Shown piece after piece: positions 1 through 7,332 of a DNA stretch of 9,310 bases. The DNA lies in assembly GCA_021300055.1 (NCBI GenBank), contig JAJTHU010000133.1, positions 1 through 9,310 of the forward strand, in the 5' to 3' direction. Under the pieces are notes generated by a model that saw only the letters and a list, made by a program, of their open reading frames with translations, was not told where the DNA came from and searched no databases. The translations under genes were made by a program, and so were the position numbers. Origin of the DNA: Nitrosomonadaceae bacterium. GTDB lineage: Bacteria; Pseudomonadota; Gammaproteobacteria; Burkholderiales; Usitatibacteraceae. Numbering within the stretch: position 1 is the first letter of the stretch; each line of letters begins with the position of its first letter.

Positions 1-611
1 AGTTCGGCCGCCAGCACGGCGCGGATCGCATCCATCGACTGCGCGGAGTCCACCACTCTGAAACGCTTCGGTTCAGCCGCTGCGCGCGCTAAATAGGTTT
101 GGCGCACTCGTTCGAAGAACGCATGCTGCTCGCGCTCGAATTTATCCTGCTCGGCGGTATTGCGGTCCAAGCGTTCGCGCGCCAGCGCCAGCGGTGCATC
201 GAACAATAAAGTGAGGTCTGGTTGACGGTGAGGGTGCACGTAGCGCTCAAGCGCGCCGATGCGCTCGACGTCGAGACCGCGACCGCCGCACTGGTAGGCA
301 TAGCTTGAATCGGTGAATCGGTCGCAGACGATCCATGCGCCGCGTGCTAGCGCGGGCTCAATCACTTCCGCCAAGTGCTCGGCGCGGCTCGCGAAAACAA
401 GCAGCGCCTCGGTCGCGCCGTGCATGCGTTCATTGAGCACGATCTTGCGCAATTGCTCACCGAGTGGCGTGCCACCGGGTTCGCGCGTTGTTACCACTTC
501 CATTCCGTGCTGGCGAAGCCAGTCCGACACGAACGCGATATGCGACGATTTACCCGCGCCGTCGACGCCCTCGAAGGTGATGAACTTGCCTTTGGACTTA
601 TCTTTGCGCAT
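1..611 (-). CDS. tmk: Thymidylate kinase (dTMP kinase), 3' end cut by window edge
   Basis: This cytosolic kinase phosphorylates dTMP to dTDP with ATP in the dTTP pathway. Translating the minus strand from the ATG at 611 gives 203 residues running off the window; the family is usually about 205-215 aa, so only a few C-terminal residues are missing. The P-loop is FEGVDGAGKSS (residues 13-23). It is followed by the substrate-binding TREPGGTPLGE (42-52), the DRFTDSSYAYQ motif (97-107) and a LID-like segment, RERLDRNTAEQDKFERE (145-161). The ATG lies 44 nt after the mltG stop, with no in-frame alternative start between them and no clear Shine-Dalgarno sequence, so translation probably relies on read-through from mltG. 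The mltG-tmk order matches E. coli, where holB follows. The identification is firm. Confidence 0.95.
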   Translation of the reverse strand, partial: MRKDKSKGKFITFEGVDGAGKSSHIAFVSDWLRQHGMEVVTTREPGGTPLGEQLRKIVLNERMHGATEALLVFASRAEHLAEVIEPALARGAWIVCDRFTDSSYAYQCGGRGLDVERIGALERYVHPHRQPDLTLLFDAPLALARERLDRNTAEQDKFEREQHAFFERVRQTYLARAAAEPKRFRVVDSAQSMDAIRAVLAAE

Positions 612-655
612 ACGGCTTGGTGGAAATTCCGCGAACGAAACCTGCGTTGGCGCGA

Positions 656-1657
656 CTAGCGACCTAACTGGTACTTGGCGACAGCTCGATTATGTTCTTC
701 CAAGGTCCGAGAAAAATAATGCGAGCCCTGCCCGTCTTTAGTCGCCACGAAGTAAAGCTTGTCGCTCTTGGCCGGGTTCACCGCCGCGTTGAGCGAACCT
801 AAACCTGGCATGGCGATTGGCGTTGGCGGCAAACCATCACGGGTGTAGGTGTTGTAGGGCGTATCGTTGGTGAGGTCGCGGCGGCGAATGTTGCCGTCAA
901 ACGTCGGCCCCAGACCGTAGATCACGGTGGGATCGGTTTGCAGCCGCATGGGCACGCGCAGACGATTAATGAATACGGATGCGATGAGCGGGCGTTCGTC
1001 AGCGCGGCCCGTTTCTTTCTCGATGATTGACGCCATGATCAAGGCCTCGTAGGGCGACCGATACGGTAAGCCCTCATCCCGCTTGGCCCACGCCTCGGCG
1101 AGGCGCTTTTGCATCGCCGTGTAGCTAGCCTTAAGGATGTCGAGATCGCTCATCCCGGCGGCGTACAGATACGTGTCCGGAAAGAACAAGCCCTCGGGGT
1201 GGCGTTCGGTTGCGCCGATGCGGTTGAGCACTTCCGCGTCACGTACGCCGCGTAAGGTCACCTTTAGGTCGGGTGCGGCCTCGAGCAATGCGCGCATTTC
1301 GCGGAATGTGATCCCCTCAACGAACGTGATGCTCACTCGCACCACATCGCCGTCATTGAGCTTTCTGAGGAGAGCCTCAGGCGTCACTGGCTCGGTCAAT
1401 CGGTAGCGCCCCGCTTGTAGGCCCGTTGCTCGATCAGTCAGTCGGCCGTAAATCCAAAGCGGTGTATCGCTAGGGAGCAAGCCCGCAGATTGAAGCTGCC
1501 GCGCGAGCGCCTTGAGCGAGGTACCCTTCTCTACTGTGAATTCAAACGGCGTCGTCGGGAGCGCCAACGGCGTATGCACAAACCGGACCCAAGCCGAACC
1601 TAGCGCGACAAAACCAATCGCGAGGACGAATAGCAATCCCCAAATTATTCGGCGCAT
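656..1657 (-). CDS. mltG: Endolytic murein transglycosylase MltG (YceG family)
   Basis: This inner-membrane lytic transglycosylase cleaves nascent peptidoglycan strands and is thought to terminate glycan chain growth. The 333-aa product (E. coli MltG is 340 aa) begins with a short cytoplasmic MRR and one hydrophobic anchor (about residues 4-24). A LysM-like region follows (about 38-90: FTVEKGTSLKALARQL...QAGRYRL), then the YceG catalytic domain. The signature MASIIEKETGRADERPLIASVFINRL spans 208-233, and Glu213 aligns with the E. coli catalytic Glu218. LQTDPTVIYGLG (239-250) and the C-terminal LPPTPIAMPGLGSLNAAVNP (276-295) are also typical. The ATG lies 13 nt after the fabF stop, so the two genes are co-transcribed. 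In E. coli pabC sits between fabF and mltG; here it does not. Confidence 0.96.
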   Translation of the reverse strand: MRRIIWGLLFVLAIGFVALGSAWVRFVHTPLALPTTPFEFTVEKGTSLKALARQLQSAGLLPSDTPLWIYGRLTDRATGLQAGRYRLTEPVTPEALLRKLNDGDVVRVSITFVEGITFREMRALLEAAPDLKVTLRGVRDAEVLNRIGATERHPEGLFFPDTYLYAAGMSDLDILKASYTAMQKRLAEAWAKRDEGLPYRSPYEALIMASIIEKETGRADERPLIASVFINRLRVPMRLQTDPTVIYGLGPTFDGNIRRRDLTNDTPYNTYTRDGLPPTPIAMPGLGSLNAAVNPAKSDKLYFVATKDGQGSHYFSRTLEEHNRAVAKYQLGR

Positions 1658-1670
1658 GCGTTGTGCCGAA

Positions 1671-2906
1671 TCAGGTCAGGCGCTTGACGACCAGCGTGCC
1701 GTTGGTGCCGCCAAAGCCGAACGAGTTCGAGAGCGCAACGTCGATGCGCATATCTCGTGCGGCATTGGCACAGTAGTCCAAATCGCACTCTGGGTCTTGG
1801 TTGAAGATGTTGATCGTCGGCGGCGAGATCTGATTGTGTACAGCCAGTGTCGTAAACACTGCTTCCACGCCGCCGGCCGCGCCGAGCAGATGACCAGTCA
1901 TAGACTTGGTCGAGTTCACCACGAGCTTACGCGCGTGGTCGCCGAATGCCGCTTTTACGGCTGCGGTTTCATTTTTGTCGCCAAGCGGCGTTGATGTGCC
2001 GTGCGCATTGAGGTACTGGACCTGGTCCGGGTTCACACCTGCGTTGCGCATCGCCGCCAGCATGCCACGGCGTGGCCCGTCGAGATCAGGCGCGGTGATG
2101 TGATTGGCGTCGCCGCTCATGCCGAGTCCTGCGAGTTCTCCATAAATGCGCGCGCCGCGTTTTTTGGCGTGTTCGTACTCTTCGAGAATCAAGATGCCCG
2201 CACCTTCACCCAGCACGAACCCATCGCGGTCTTTGTCGAACGGACGGCTTGCGGTTTCGGGCGAATCATTGCGCTCAGAGAGCGCCTTCACCGCGCAGAA
2301 TCCACCGAGACCAGCCAGACACATGGTGGATTCGGTGCCACCGGCGATCATGACGTCGGCGTCGCCATACTCGATCATGCGTCCTGCATCGCCGATACAG
2401 TGCGTGGCGGTGGTACACGCGGAAACCATCGCGACGTTCGGACCCTTGACCCCAAACTGGATCGAAATCATGCCCGACGCCATATTGATGATCGAGCCCG
2501 GCACAAAGAACGGCGACAGACGACGCGGGCCTTTCGCGATCATCTCGCGGATGTTGTCCTCAATCATCGGCAGGCCACCGATTCCCGAGCCAACGTTTAC
2601 CCCAATATTGACGGCATTGCTTTCGTCAATCACCAGACCAGAGTCGTCCAGCGCCATCTTGGTCGCCGCGAGCCCGTAGTGGATAAAGGCATCCATACGG
2701 CGCACTTCTTTGGCAGACATCCAATCAGCCGGGTTGAAGTCCTTGACCTCACCGCCGAAGCGAGTGGGCAGAGAGCTGGCGTCGAACTTGGTGATGTTCG
2801 TGATGCCTCCGCGACCATTGACGAGGTTATCCCACGCGTTGGCAACCGTGTTGCCGACGGGGGATACGATACCCAAGCCTGTGATGACGACCCTACGCTT
2901 GCTCAT
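1671..2906 (-). CDS. fabF: 3-oxoacyl-[ACP] synthase II (KAS II)
   Basis: This condensing enzyme elongates acyl-ACP with malonyl-ACP, including the palmitoleate to cis-vaccenate step, in cytosolic type II fatty acid synthesis. From the ATG at 2906 the product is 411 aa (E. coli FabF is 413), beginning MSKRRVVITGLGIVSPVGN. The catalytic triad is visible: Cys164 in VSACTTATH, His302 in NAHGTSTPLGD and His339 in STKSMTGHLLGAAGG, with the conserved Lys334. The glycine-rich GFGGTN loop is at 397-402. An in-frame TTG at 2966 would add 20 residues without homology, so it is rejected. A weak GGAAA lies upstream of the ATG. The gene follows acpP by 119 nt, with an intrinsic terminator in between, so its expression depends on read-through or on a weak local promoter. 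No vestige of a neighbouring condensing enzyme is seen. Confidence 0.98.
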   Translation of the reverse strand: MSKRRVVITGLGIVSPVGNTVANAWDNLVNGRGGITNITKFDASSLPTRFGGEVKDFNPADWMSAKEVRRMDAFIHYGLAATKMALDDSGLVIDESNAVNIGVNVGSGIGGLPMIEDNIREMIAKGPRRLSPFFVPGSIINMASGMISIQFGVKGPNVAMVSACTTATHCIGDAGRMIEYGDADVMIAGGTESTMCLAGLGGFCAVKALSERNDSPETASRPFDKDRDGFVLGEGAGILILEEYEHAKKRGARIYGELAGLGMSGDANHITAPDLDGPRRGMLAAMRNAGVNPDQVQYLNAHGTSTPLGDKNETAAVKAAFGDHARKLVVNSTKSMTGHLLGAAGGVEAVFTTLAVHNQISPPTINIFNQDPECDLDYCANAARDMRIDVALSNSFGFGGTNGTLVVKRLT

Positions 2907-2964
2907 TGCGATTTCCGAATAGTTGGTTGGGCTTTCGTGCACTAAATGTGCGCCCCTGTGTGCC

Positions 2965-3000
2965 AAATAAAAAAGCTGTCGATCGTGCCCGACCGACAGC
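2965..3000 (-). terminator. Intrinsic terminator between acpP and fabF
   Basis: Read on the minus strand, the stem GCTGTCGGTCG (3000-2990) and its partner CGATCGACAGC (2985-2975) pair over 11 positions with a single G-T wobble, closing a 4-nt GGCA loop. Six T residues follow (2974-2969), then A and TTT. This is the textbook form of a Rho-independent terminator. It lies 25 nt past the acpP stop and 58 nt before the fabF ATG. Because fabF, mltG and tmk lie downstream on the same strand with little room for a promoter, it probably acts as a partial terminator that lowers their transcription relative to acpP. Confidence 0.85.
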
Positions 3001-3025
3001 CCGTTGTTGCATCACACCACTGAAA

Positions 3026-3265
3026 TTACTTCTTCAGATTGGCGGTCACGTAATCGATTGCTTGCTGAACGGTGGTGATTTTTTCGGCAGCTTCGTCCGG
3101 GATTTCGGTCTCGAACTCTTCTTCTAGCGCCATAACCAATTCAACGTTATCGAGCGAGTCCGCGCCCAGATCTTCCACGAAAGATGATTCGTTCTTGATG
3201 TCGGCTTCCGCGACGCCGAGTTGCTCAGCGACGATCTTTTTGACGCGCGCTTCGATGTTGTCCAT
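3026..3265 (-). CDS. acpP: Acyl carrier protein
   Basis: This small acidic carrier holds growing acyl chains on a 4'-phosphopantetheine arm and serves FabD, FabH, FabF, FabG and PlsX encoded beside it. The product is 79 aa, the usual length. The attachment site is Ser37 in GADSLDNVEL at the start of helix II. The sequence is rich in Asp and Glu, and the N-terminal MDNIEARVKKIVAEQLGV is typical of betaproteobacterial ACPs. The residue after DSLD is Asn40, where E. coli and most relatives have Thr. A good Shine-Dalgarno sequence, AAGGGAAG (3279-3272), ends 6 nt before the ATG. The gene has an upstream candidate promoter and a downstream intrinsic terminator, consistent with a separate, highly expressed unit inside the fab cluster. 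Confidence 0.98.
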   Translation of the reverse strand: MDNIEARVKKIVAEQLGVAEADIKNESSFVEDLGADSLDNVELVMALEEEFETEIPDEAAEKITTVQQAIDYVTANLKK

Positions 3266-3297
3266 GTGATGCTTCCCTTAAGAAATAAAACTTCGCA

Positions 3298-3306
3298 ATT
3301 TTACCA
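3298..3306 (-). promoter_or_regulatory. Candidate extended -10 promoter for acpP
   Basis: On the minus strand the bases TGG TAAAAT (3306-3298) match an extended -10 element (TGn plus a hexamer with 5 of 6 matches to TATAAT). They sit in the AT-rich part of the fabG-acpP gap, and transcription would start near 3291, about 25 nt before the acpP ATG. No good -35 hexamer is found at 16-18 nt spacing, which fits an extended -10 promoter. This is inferred from the motif alone. Separate acpP promoters are known in E. coli. Confidence 0.5.
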
Positions 3307-3404
3307 AATTCACAATCTCACGCATGCCAGATTCGGTAACCCCGAAAAACTACGGTTGCCGCCCTGACTCCTGCGTCATTTTGTGCTTATCGTCGGCGAA
3401 TTGA

Positions 3405-3445
3405 CGCGAAATCGCGCCAAACTAGACCGGAAAGCGCGCTTTCCG
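3405..3445 (-). repeat. Two inverted repeats just after fabG (possible weak terminator or RNA processing site)
   Basis: Directly after the fabG stop, 3428-3445 is a perfect 18-nt palindrome (CGGAAAGCGCGCTTTCCG). A second, shorter inverted repeat lies 11 nt further along the transcript: CGCG-ATTT-CGCG on the minus strand, 3416-3405. Neither is followed by a real T-run; the first is followed by GTCTAGTTTGG. They could form 3'-end stabilising hairpins or a weak terminator for the upstream plsX-fabHDG transcript. The rest of the 184-nt gap holds the acpP promoter candidate and no coding sequence. Confidence 0.45.
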
Positions 3446-3449
3446 CGCC

Positions 3450-4199
3450 TTACTCCATATGTAGACCACCGTTCACGTGGATGGTCGAACCAGTGATGTA
3501 GGTCGCTCCTGGTCCGGCAAGAAACCCGACCGCCTCGGCCACATCTTGCGCTTGACCGAGCCGCGCAAGCGGCACGTTGCCGACCAGCTTGTTCACTTGC
3601 TCCTCGCTCAAGGCTTTGGTCATGTCGGTTTCGATAAATCCTGGCGCGACGCAATTGACCGTAATCTGGCGGCTACCGACCTCCCGGGCAAGCGCCTTGG
3701 TAAAGCCGACCATGCCGGCCTTGGCGGCGACGTAGTTGACTTGCCCCGGATTGCCCATGAAGCCAACGACGGATGCGATGTTGATGATGCGGCCATTGCG
3801 CGCTTTCATCATCGATTTGATGACGAGGCGGCTCAGGCGAAACACTGCGGTCAGGTTCGTATCGATAACCTCAGCCCAGTCTTCGTCTTTCATGCGCATC
3901 AGCAAGGTGTCGCGCGTGATGCCTGCGTTATTCACCAGAATCGATACGGCGCCGAACTTCTCTTCCGCTTGCTTGACCACGGCCTCGCACTGCGCCGCGT
4001 CCGTCACATTGAGCACGACGCCGCTGCCCTTGAGCCCGGCGTCATCGATTGCTTTTTGAATCGCTTGCGCACCCGACTCGCTGGTTGCAGTGCCGATCAC
4101 GGTAGCGCCTTGCGAACCGAGGGTACGAAGAATGGCGGCGCCGATACCGCGGGTCGCTCCGGTGACGAGCGCAACTTGGCCTGTAAGTGGATGCGACAT
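3450..4199 (-). CDS. fabG: 3-oxoacyl-[ACP] reductase
   Basis: This enzyme reduces 3-oxoacyl-ACP to 3-hydroxyacyl-ACP with NADPH, the first reduction of each elongation cycle. It is a short-chain dehydrogenase of 249 aa (E. coli FabG is 244). The Rossmann cofactor motif TGATRGIG is at 13-20 and NNAG at 90-93. The catalytic tetrad is Asn115, Ser143, Tyr156 and Lys160 in the YVAAK segment. PGFIETDM (186-193) and the C-terminal GSTIHVNGGLHM are typical of FabG. The start is supported by a strong AGAGGA Shine-Dalgarno sequence (4211-4206) 6 nt before the ATG. It follows fabD by 29 nt in the same operon and precedes acpP by 184 nt. Confidence 0.98.
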   Translation of the reverse strand: MSHPLTGQVALVTGATRGIGAAILRTLGSQGATVIGTATSESGAQAIQKAIDDAGLKGSGVVLNVTDAAQCEAVVKQAEEKFGAVSILVNNAGITRDTLLMRMKDEDWAEVIDTNLTAVFRLSRLVIKSMMKARNGRIINIASVVGFMGNPGQVNYVAAKAGMVGFTKALAREVGSRQITVNCVAPGFIETDMTKALSEEQVNKLVGNVPLARLGQAQDVAEAVGFLAGPGATYITGSTIHVNGGLHME

Positions 4200-4228
4200 C
4201 TGATGTCCTCTTTGTTCTTTACGATTAA

Positions 4229-5164
4229 CTAGGCTTGGCTTGCGCTGATGGCCGCTTCAAGTGATGCGATGTCCGTGATGGCCAAGCAGTTAAGCGCGCC
4301 ATCGATGCGCTTATTGAGTCCAGTGAGCACTTTGCCGGGAACGCACTCGACGACGGTGGTTACGCCTATTGCGGCCGCCGCTTGAATGGTCTCGATCCAA
4401 CGGACCGGTGAATACAGTTGCGCCACGAGCGCGGCTTTGATTTCGTCTGCGCTCGAGAACGCTTTGACGTGCGCATTCTGGATGACACCGACTGCTGGCA
4501 CGCGCACGTTCACCGATTGCAAGGCGGTTTGCAAACGCTCTGCCGCCGGTTTCATCAAGGCACAGTGCGATGGCACGCTCATTGGCAGCATGATGGCGCG
4601 TTTGGCGCCCCGCTCCTTGGCCAATGCCATGCCACGCTCCACTGCGGCGCGATGCCCAGCGATAACGATTTGCCCCGGCGAATTCAAGTTAACGGCTTCG
4701 AGCACCTCACCCTGCGCGGCATCGACGCAGACTTGCATGACCTCGGCCGCATCGAGCCCAAGTACAGCAGCGATGCCACCGGTGCCCGCAGGCACAGCGT
4801 CCTGCATCGCCTCGGCACGCAGTTTCACTAAACGCAGCGCATCTGAGAAATCCAACGCGCCAGCCGCGACGAGAGCCGTGTACTCACCAAGACTATGACC
4901 AGCGAACACGGCGGGTTGCGCACCCCCTAGCGCTTGCCAAGCGCGCCACGTGGCGATGCCTGCGACCAGCATAAGAGGTTGGGTGTTCACCGTTTGACTC
5001 TGCAGCTCCGCCGGGCCGATCGCTTGAAGCGCCCACATATCCATGCCAAGCGCGGCCGAGGCCTCATCAAAAGCCTGACGAACGGCGGGCTGCGCTTCGA
5101 GCCCGGCCATCATGCCGACGGACTGTGATCCTTGTCCTGCGAACGTAATTGCGAACTGGGTCAT
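4229..5164 (-). CDS. fabD: Malonyl-CoA:ACP transacylase
   Basis: This enzyme transfers malonyl from malonyl-CoA to ACP, supplying the extender for FabH and FabF. The product is 311 aa, as in E. coli (309). The N-terminal GQGSQ (10-14) contributes to the oxyanion hole. The nucleophile is Ser91 in GHSLGEYTAL, Arg116 binds the malonyl carboxylate, His200 (SVPSHCALM) completes the dyad, and Gln249 matches the E. coli active-site Gln250. The ATG at 5164 lies 40 nt after the fabH stop. Its Shine-Dalgarno sequence is poor (GGAT about 10 nt upstream), so coupling with fabH is possible. The fabH-fabD-fabG order is the standard one. Confidence 0.98.
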   Translation of the reverse strand: MTQFAITFAGQGSQSVGMMAGLEAQPAVRQAFDEASAALGMDMWALQAIGPAELQSQTVNTQPLMLVAGIATWRAWQALGGAQPAVFAGHSLGEYTALVAAGALDFSDALRLVKLRAEAMQDAVPAGTGGIAAVLGLDAAEVMQVCVDAAQGEVLEAVNLNSPGQIVIAGHRAAVERGMALAKERGAKRAIMLPMSVPSHCALMKPAAERLQTALQSVNVRVPAVGVIQNAHVKAFSSADEIKAALVAQLYSPVRWIETIQAAAAIGVTTVVECVPGKVLTGLNKRIDGALNCLAITDIASLEAAISASQA

Positions 5165-5204
5165 GATACGAATCCGTTATATGCGGTTATGCAATGTGGG
5201 AGGG

Positions 5205-6167
5205 CTACCACTTCACCAGCGCTGCGCCCCACGCGAAGCCGCCGCCGAGTGCCGCCATCAACACGGTTTGTCCGGGCTTGATCTTGCCCTCGCGGACCGC
5301 GACATCGAGTGCCAGTGGTACCGAGGCAGCTGACGTATTGCCGTGACGGTCAACTGTCACCACGACTTTTTCATCAGGGAAAGCCAACCGCTTGGCGGCG
5401 TGCATGATGATGCGCTGATTCGCCTGGTGACACACGAACCAATCGATTGCCTCCGGCTGCAAGCCGTTCGCGTGCAACGCTTCCCACGCGAGGTCTTCAA
5501 AGGCTTTCACCGCGAATTTGTATACGGTACTGCCTTCCATCGCCAATACCGGATTGCCGCGCACGGCGCCGTTTTGGACCGTGCCTGGCGTACACAACGC
5601 GCCGCGGTAGCTACCGTCGGCATGCAGGTGCGTGGAGAGAATGCCTGGCTCTTTGGAGGCCTTAAGCACCACAGCGCCCGCGCCGTCGCCAAAAAGCACG
5701 CAGGTGCTGCGGTCTTGCCAATTGAGGATGCGCGAAAACACCTCGGCACCTACAACCAGCGCGCATTTAGCGGCACCGGTGCGAATGAATTTATCCGCCG
5801 TGGCAAGTGCGTAGACGAAACCTGCGCAGACAGCTTGCACGTCAAATGCGATCGCCTCTTTGACGCCGAGCTTGTCTTGCAAGATGCAAGCCGTCGATGG
5901 GAACACCATATCCGGCGTCGATGTCGCGACGATGATGAGGTCGATGTCGCCTGCGTCAACGCGCGCGGCCTTCATTGCACGCTGGCATGCGAAGACAGCG
6001 AGATCGCTCGCGCTCTGTTCCTCCGCCGCGTAGTGACGCATGCGGATGCCTGTGCGCGAGACAATCCACTCGTCGTTGGTATCGACCAACTTTGCCAGAT
6101 CGTCATTGGTCACACACCGCTCTGGAAGGTAGCTGCCGGTGCCGGCGATACGAGCAAAGGTCTCCAT
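5205..6167 (-). CDS. fabH: 3-oxoacyl-[ACP] synthase III (KAS III)
   Basis: This enzyme starts fatty acid synthesis by condensing acetyl-CoA with malonyl-ACP. The product is 320 aa (E. coli FabH is 317). The catalytic triad is Cys114 in AVCAGFVYAL, His247 in CHQANQRI and Asn277 in HGNTSAAS. The N-terminal GTGSYLPERCVTN and TNDEWIVSRTGIRMR are family signatures, and the C-terminal GGGFAWGAALVKW is intact. A TGAGG sequence at 6178-6174 serves both as the plsX stop codon (TGA) and as the fabH Shine-Dalgarno core, 6 nt before the ATG. This tight arrangement suggests translational coupling to plsX. Confidence 0.98.
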   Translation of the reverse strand: METFARIAGTGSYLPERCVTNDDLAKLVDTNDEWIVSRTGIRMRHYAAEEQSASDLAVFACQRAMKAARVDAGDIDLIIVATSTPDMVFPSTACILQDKLGVKEAIAFDVQAVCAGFVYALATADKFIRTGAAKCALVVGAEVFSRILNWQDRSTCVLFGDGAGAVVLKASKEPGILSTHLHADGSYRGALCTPGTVQNGAVRGNPVLAMEGSTVYKFAVKAFEDLAWEALHANGLQPEAIDWFVCHQANQRIIMHAAKRLAFPDEKVVVTVDRHGNTSAASVPLALDVAVREGKIKPGQTVLMAALGGGFAWGAALVKW

Positions 6168-6175
6168 GCGATGCC

Positions 6176-7249
6176 TCAGTCTTCTGGGTCAGCTTCGTTC
6201 GTCGCCGCGCTGGGGGACAATAAGCCTTCGCGGTGCAAACCCTCAACCTCAGCCGCGATCCCCTCCAGCAAACCGTGCGTCGCCTCTGAATACGCGCGCA
6301 CAATGGCTCGCTCGAAACCAAATGCATCGGCCGAGCCATGGCTCTTGACGACAATGCCGCGTAGCCCGAGCAGTGCGGCGCCGTTGTAGCGGCGGTGATC
6401 CATGCGGGACTTCACGCCATTGAGCGCAGGCAGCGATATCGCAGCCATTGCTTGGCGCAGAAAGCTCTTGGTAAATTCTTCCTTGACAAAATCACCCATC
6501 ATCTTGGCGATTCCCTCGGAGGCTTTGAGCATGACGTTGCCCACAAAGCCGTCACACACCACAACGTCAGTCGTACCTTTGTAGATGTCGGTGCCCTCAA
6601 CGTTTCCGTAGAAGTTGAGATGACTCGCGCGCAGCAGCTCTCCCGCCCGCTTAGTGATCTCGTTGCCCTTGATGTCTTCGGAGCCAATATTGAGCAAGCC
6701 AACAGTCGGGCGCTCTTTGCCCTCGACGGCGCTGCAGAGGGTCGCGCCCATGATGGCGTACTGCAGCAAATCCTCGGGACTGGAGGATGCATTTGCGCCC
6801 AGGTCCAATACGTAAACAACGCCCTTGCGCGTCGGTAGCGCACCGCAGATCGCGGGGCGATCGATTCCAGGCAGCGTTCTCAATACGAACTTGGCCGTGC
6901 CCATCAACGCGCCGGTGTTGCCTGCGGAAACACAAGCCTGCGCGTCACCGGACTTAACGAGGTCGATGGCCATGCGCATCGATGAGTGCTTCTTCTTGCG
7001 GATGGCGGTGCGAATATCCTCGTCCATCCCCACAATTTCGGGCGCATGGACGACCGACAACCTCGCCGACCCGGGCGAGATGATGTCGTTAGCCTTGAAT
7101 TTGCTCAATGCCGCGCTGACGTCGTCCTCGCGACCGACGAGCACAACCTTGCCCTCAGGCGTGTGCTCGAGGAATTTGAGTGCAGCTGGTATGGTGACGG
7201 AGGGCCCGTGGTCGCCCCCCATCGCGTCGATGGCGATTGTTATCTGCAT
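6176..7249 (-). CDS. plsX: Phosphate acyltransferase PlsX
   Basis: This peripheral membrane enzyme converts acyl-ACP to acyl-phosphate, the acyl donor for PlsY in phosphatidic acid synthesis. It therefore links the fab genes beside it to phospholipid synthesis. The product is 357 aa (E. coli PlsX is 356). Family motifs in order are AIDAMGGDHGP (6-16), SAGNTGALM (108-116), DLGAN (149-153), LNIGSE (186-191), FYGNVEG (213-219), DGFVGNV (233-239), YNGAALLGLRG (288-298) and KSHG (302-305). The ATG at 7249 begins the conserved MQITIAIDAMGG. A purine-rich AGAGGGG lies 15 nt upstream, too far for a normal Shine-Dalgarno sequence. The gene follows rpmF by 83 nt and runs to within 8 nt of fabH. Confidence 0.97.
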   Translation of the reverse strand: MQITIAIDAMGGDHGPSVTIPAALKFLEHTPEGKVVLVGREDDVSAALSKFKANDIISPGSARLSVVHAPEIVGMDEDIRTAIRKKKHSSMRMAIDLVKSGDAQACVSAGNTGALMGTAKFVLRTLPGIDRPAICGALPTRKGVVYVLDLGANASSSPEDLLQYAIMGATLCSAVEGKERPTVGLLNIGSEDIKGNEITKRAGELLRASHLNFYGNVEGTDIYKGTTDVVVCDGFVGNVMLKASEGIAKMMGDFVKEEFTKSFLRQAMAAISLPALNGVKSRMDHRRYNGAALLGLRGIVVKSHGSADAFGFERAIVRAYSEATHGLLEGIAAEVEGLHREGLLSPSAATNEADPED

Positions 7250-7255
7250 TGGATT

Positions 7256-7283
7256 GGATGCGTGCCCCTCTAGGCCTGCATCC
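7256..7283 (-). repeat. Inverted repeat in the plsX leader
   Basis: The 6-nt arms GGATGC (7283-7278) and GCATCC (7261-7256) on the minus strand enclose a 16-nt loop containing AGAGGGG, the only purine-rich ribosome-site-like run upstream of plsX. The hairpin would end 6 nt before the ATG. If it forms, it could bring the run closer to the start codon or hide it. The stem is short and the role is speculative. The rest of the 83-nt rpmF-plsX gap shows no terminator. Confidence 0.25.
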
Positions 7284-7332
7284 GCAGTCTGCCAGTCTTA
7301 TATGACGCAGTGACTAAAGCGAAGGACGAGGA

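Noticed and set aside
2001..2945. A 314-codon open frame on the plus strand, opposite fabF
   Set aside because: It lies almost wholly antisense to the clear fabF gene, and its His/Arg/Thr-rich translation resembles no family I recognise. It is a by-product of GC-rich codon use in fabF.
2907..2966. N-terminal extension of FabF from an in-frame TTG at 2966
   Set aside because: The extra 20 residues have no FabF similarity and begin in the terminator tail. The ATG at 2906 gives the standard length.
5165..5204. TATAAC in the fabH-fabD gap as a possible fabD promoter
   Set aside because: No -35 lies at an acceptable distance, and the 40-nt gap is within a tight operon.
5343..6389. A 348-codon open frame on the plus strand, opposite fabH and plsX
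   Set aside because: It spans two well-identified genes on the other strand, and its His/Arg/Cys-rich composition is typical of antisense shadows.
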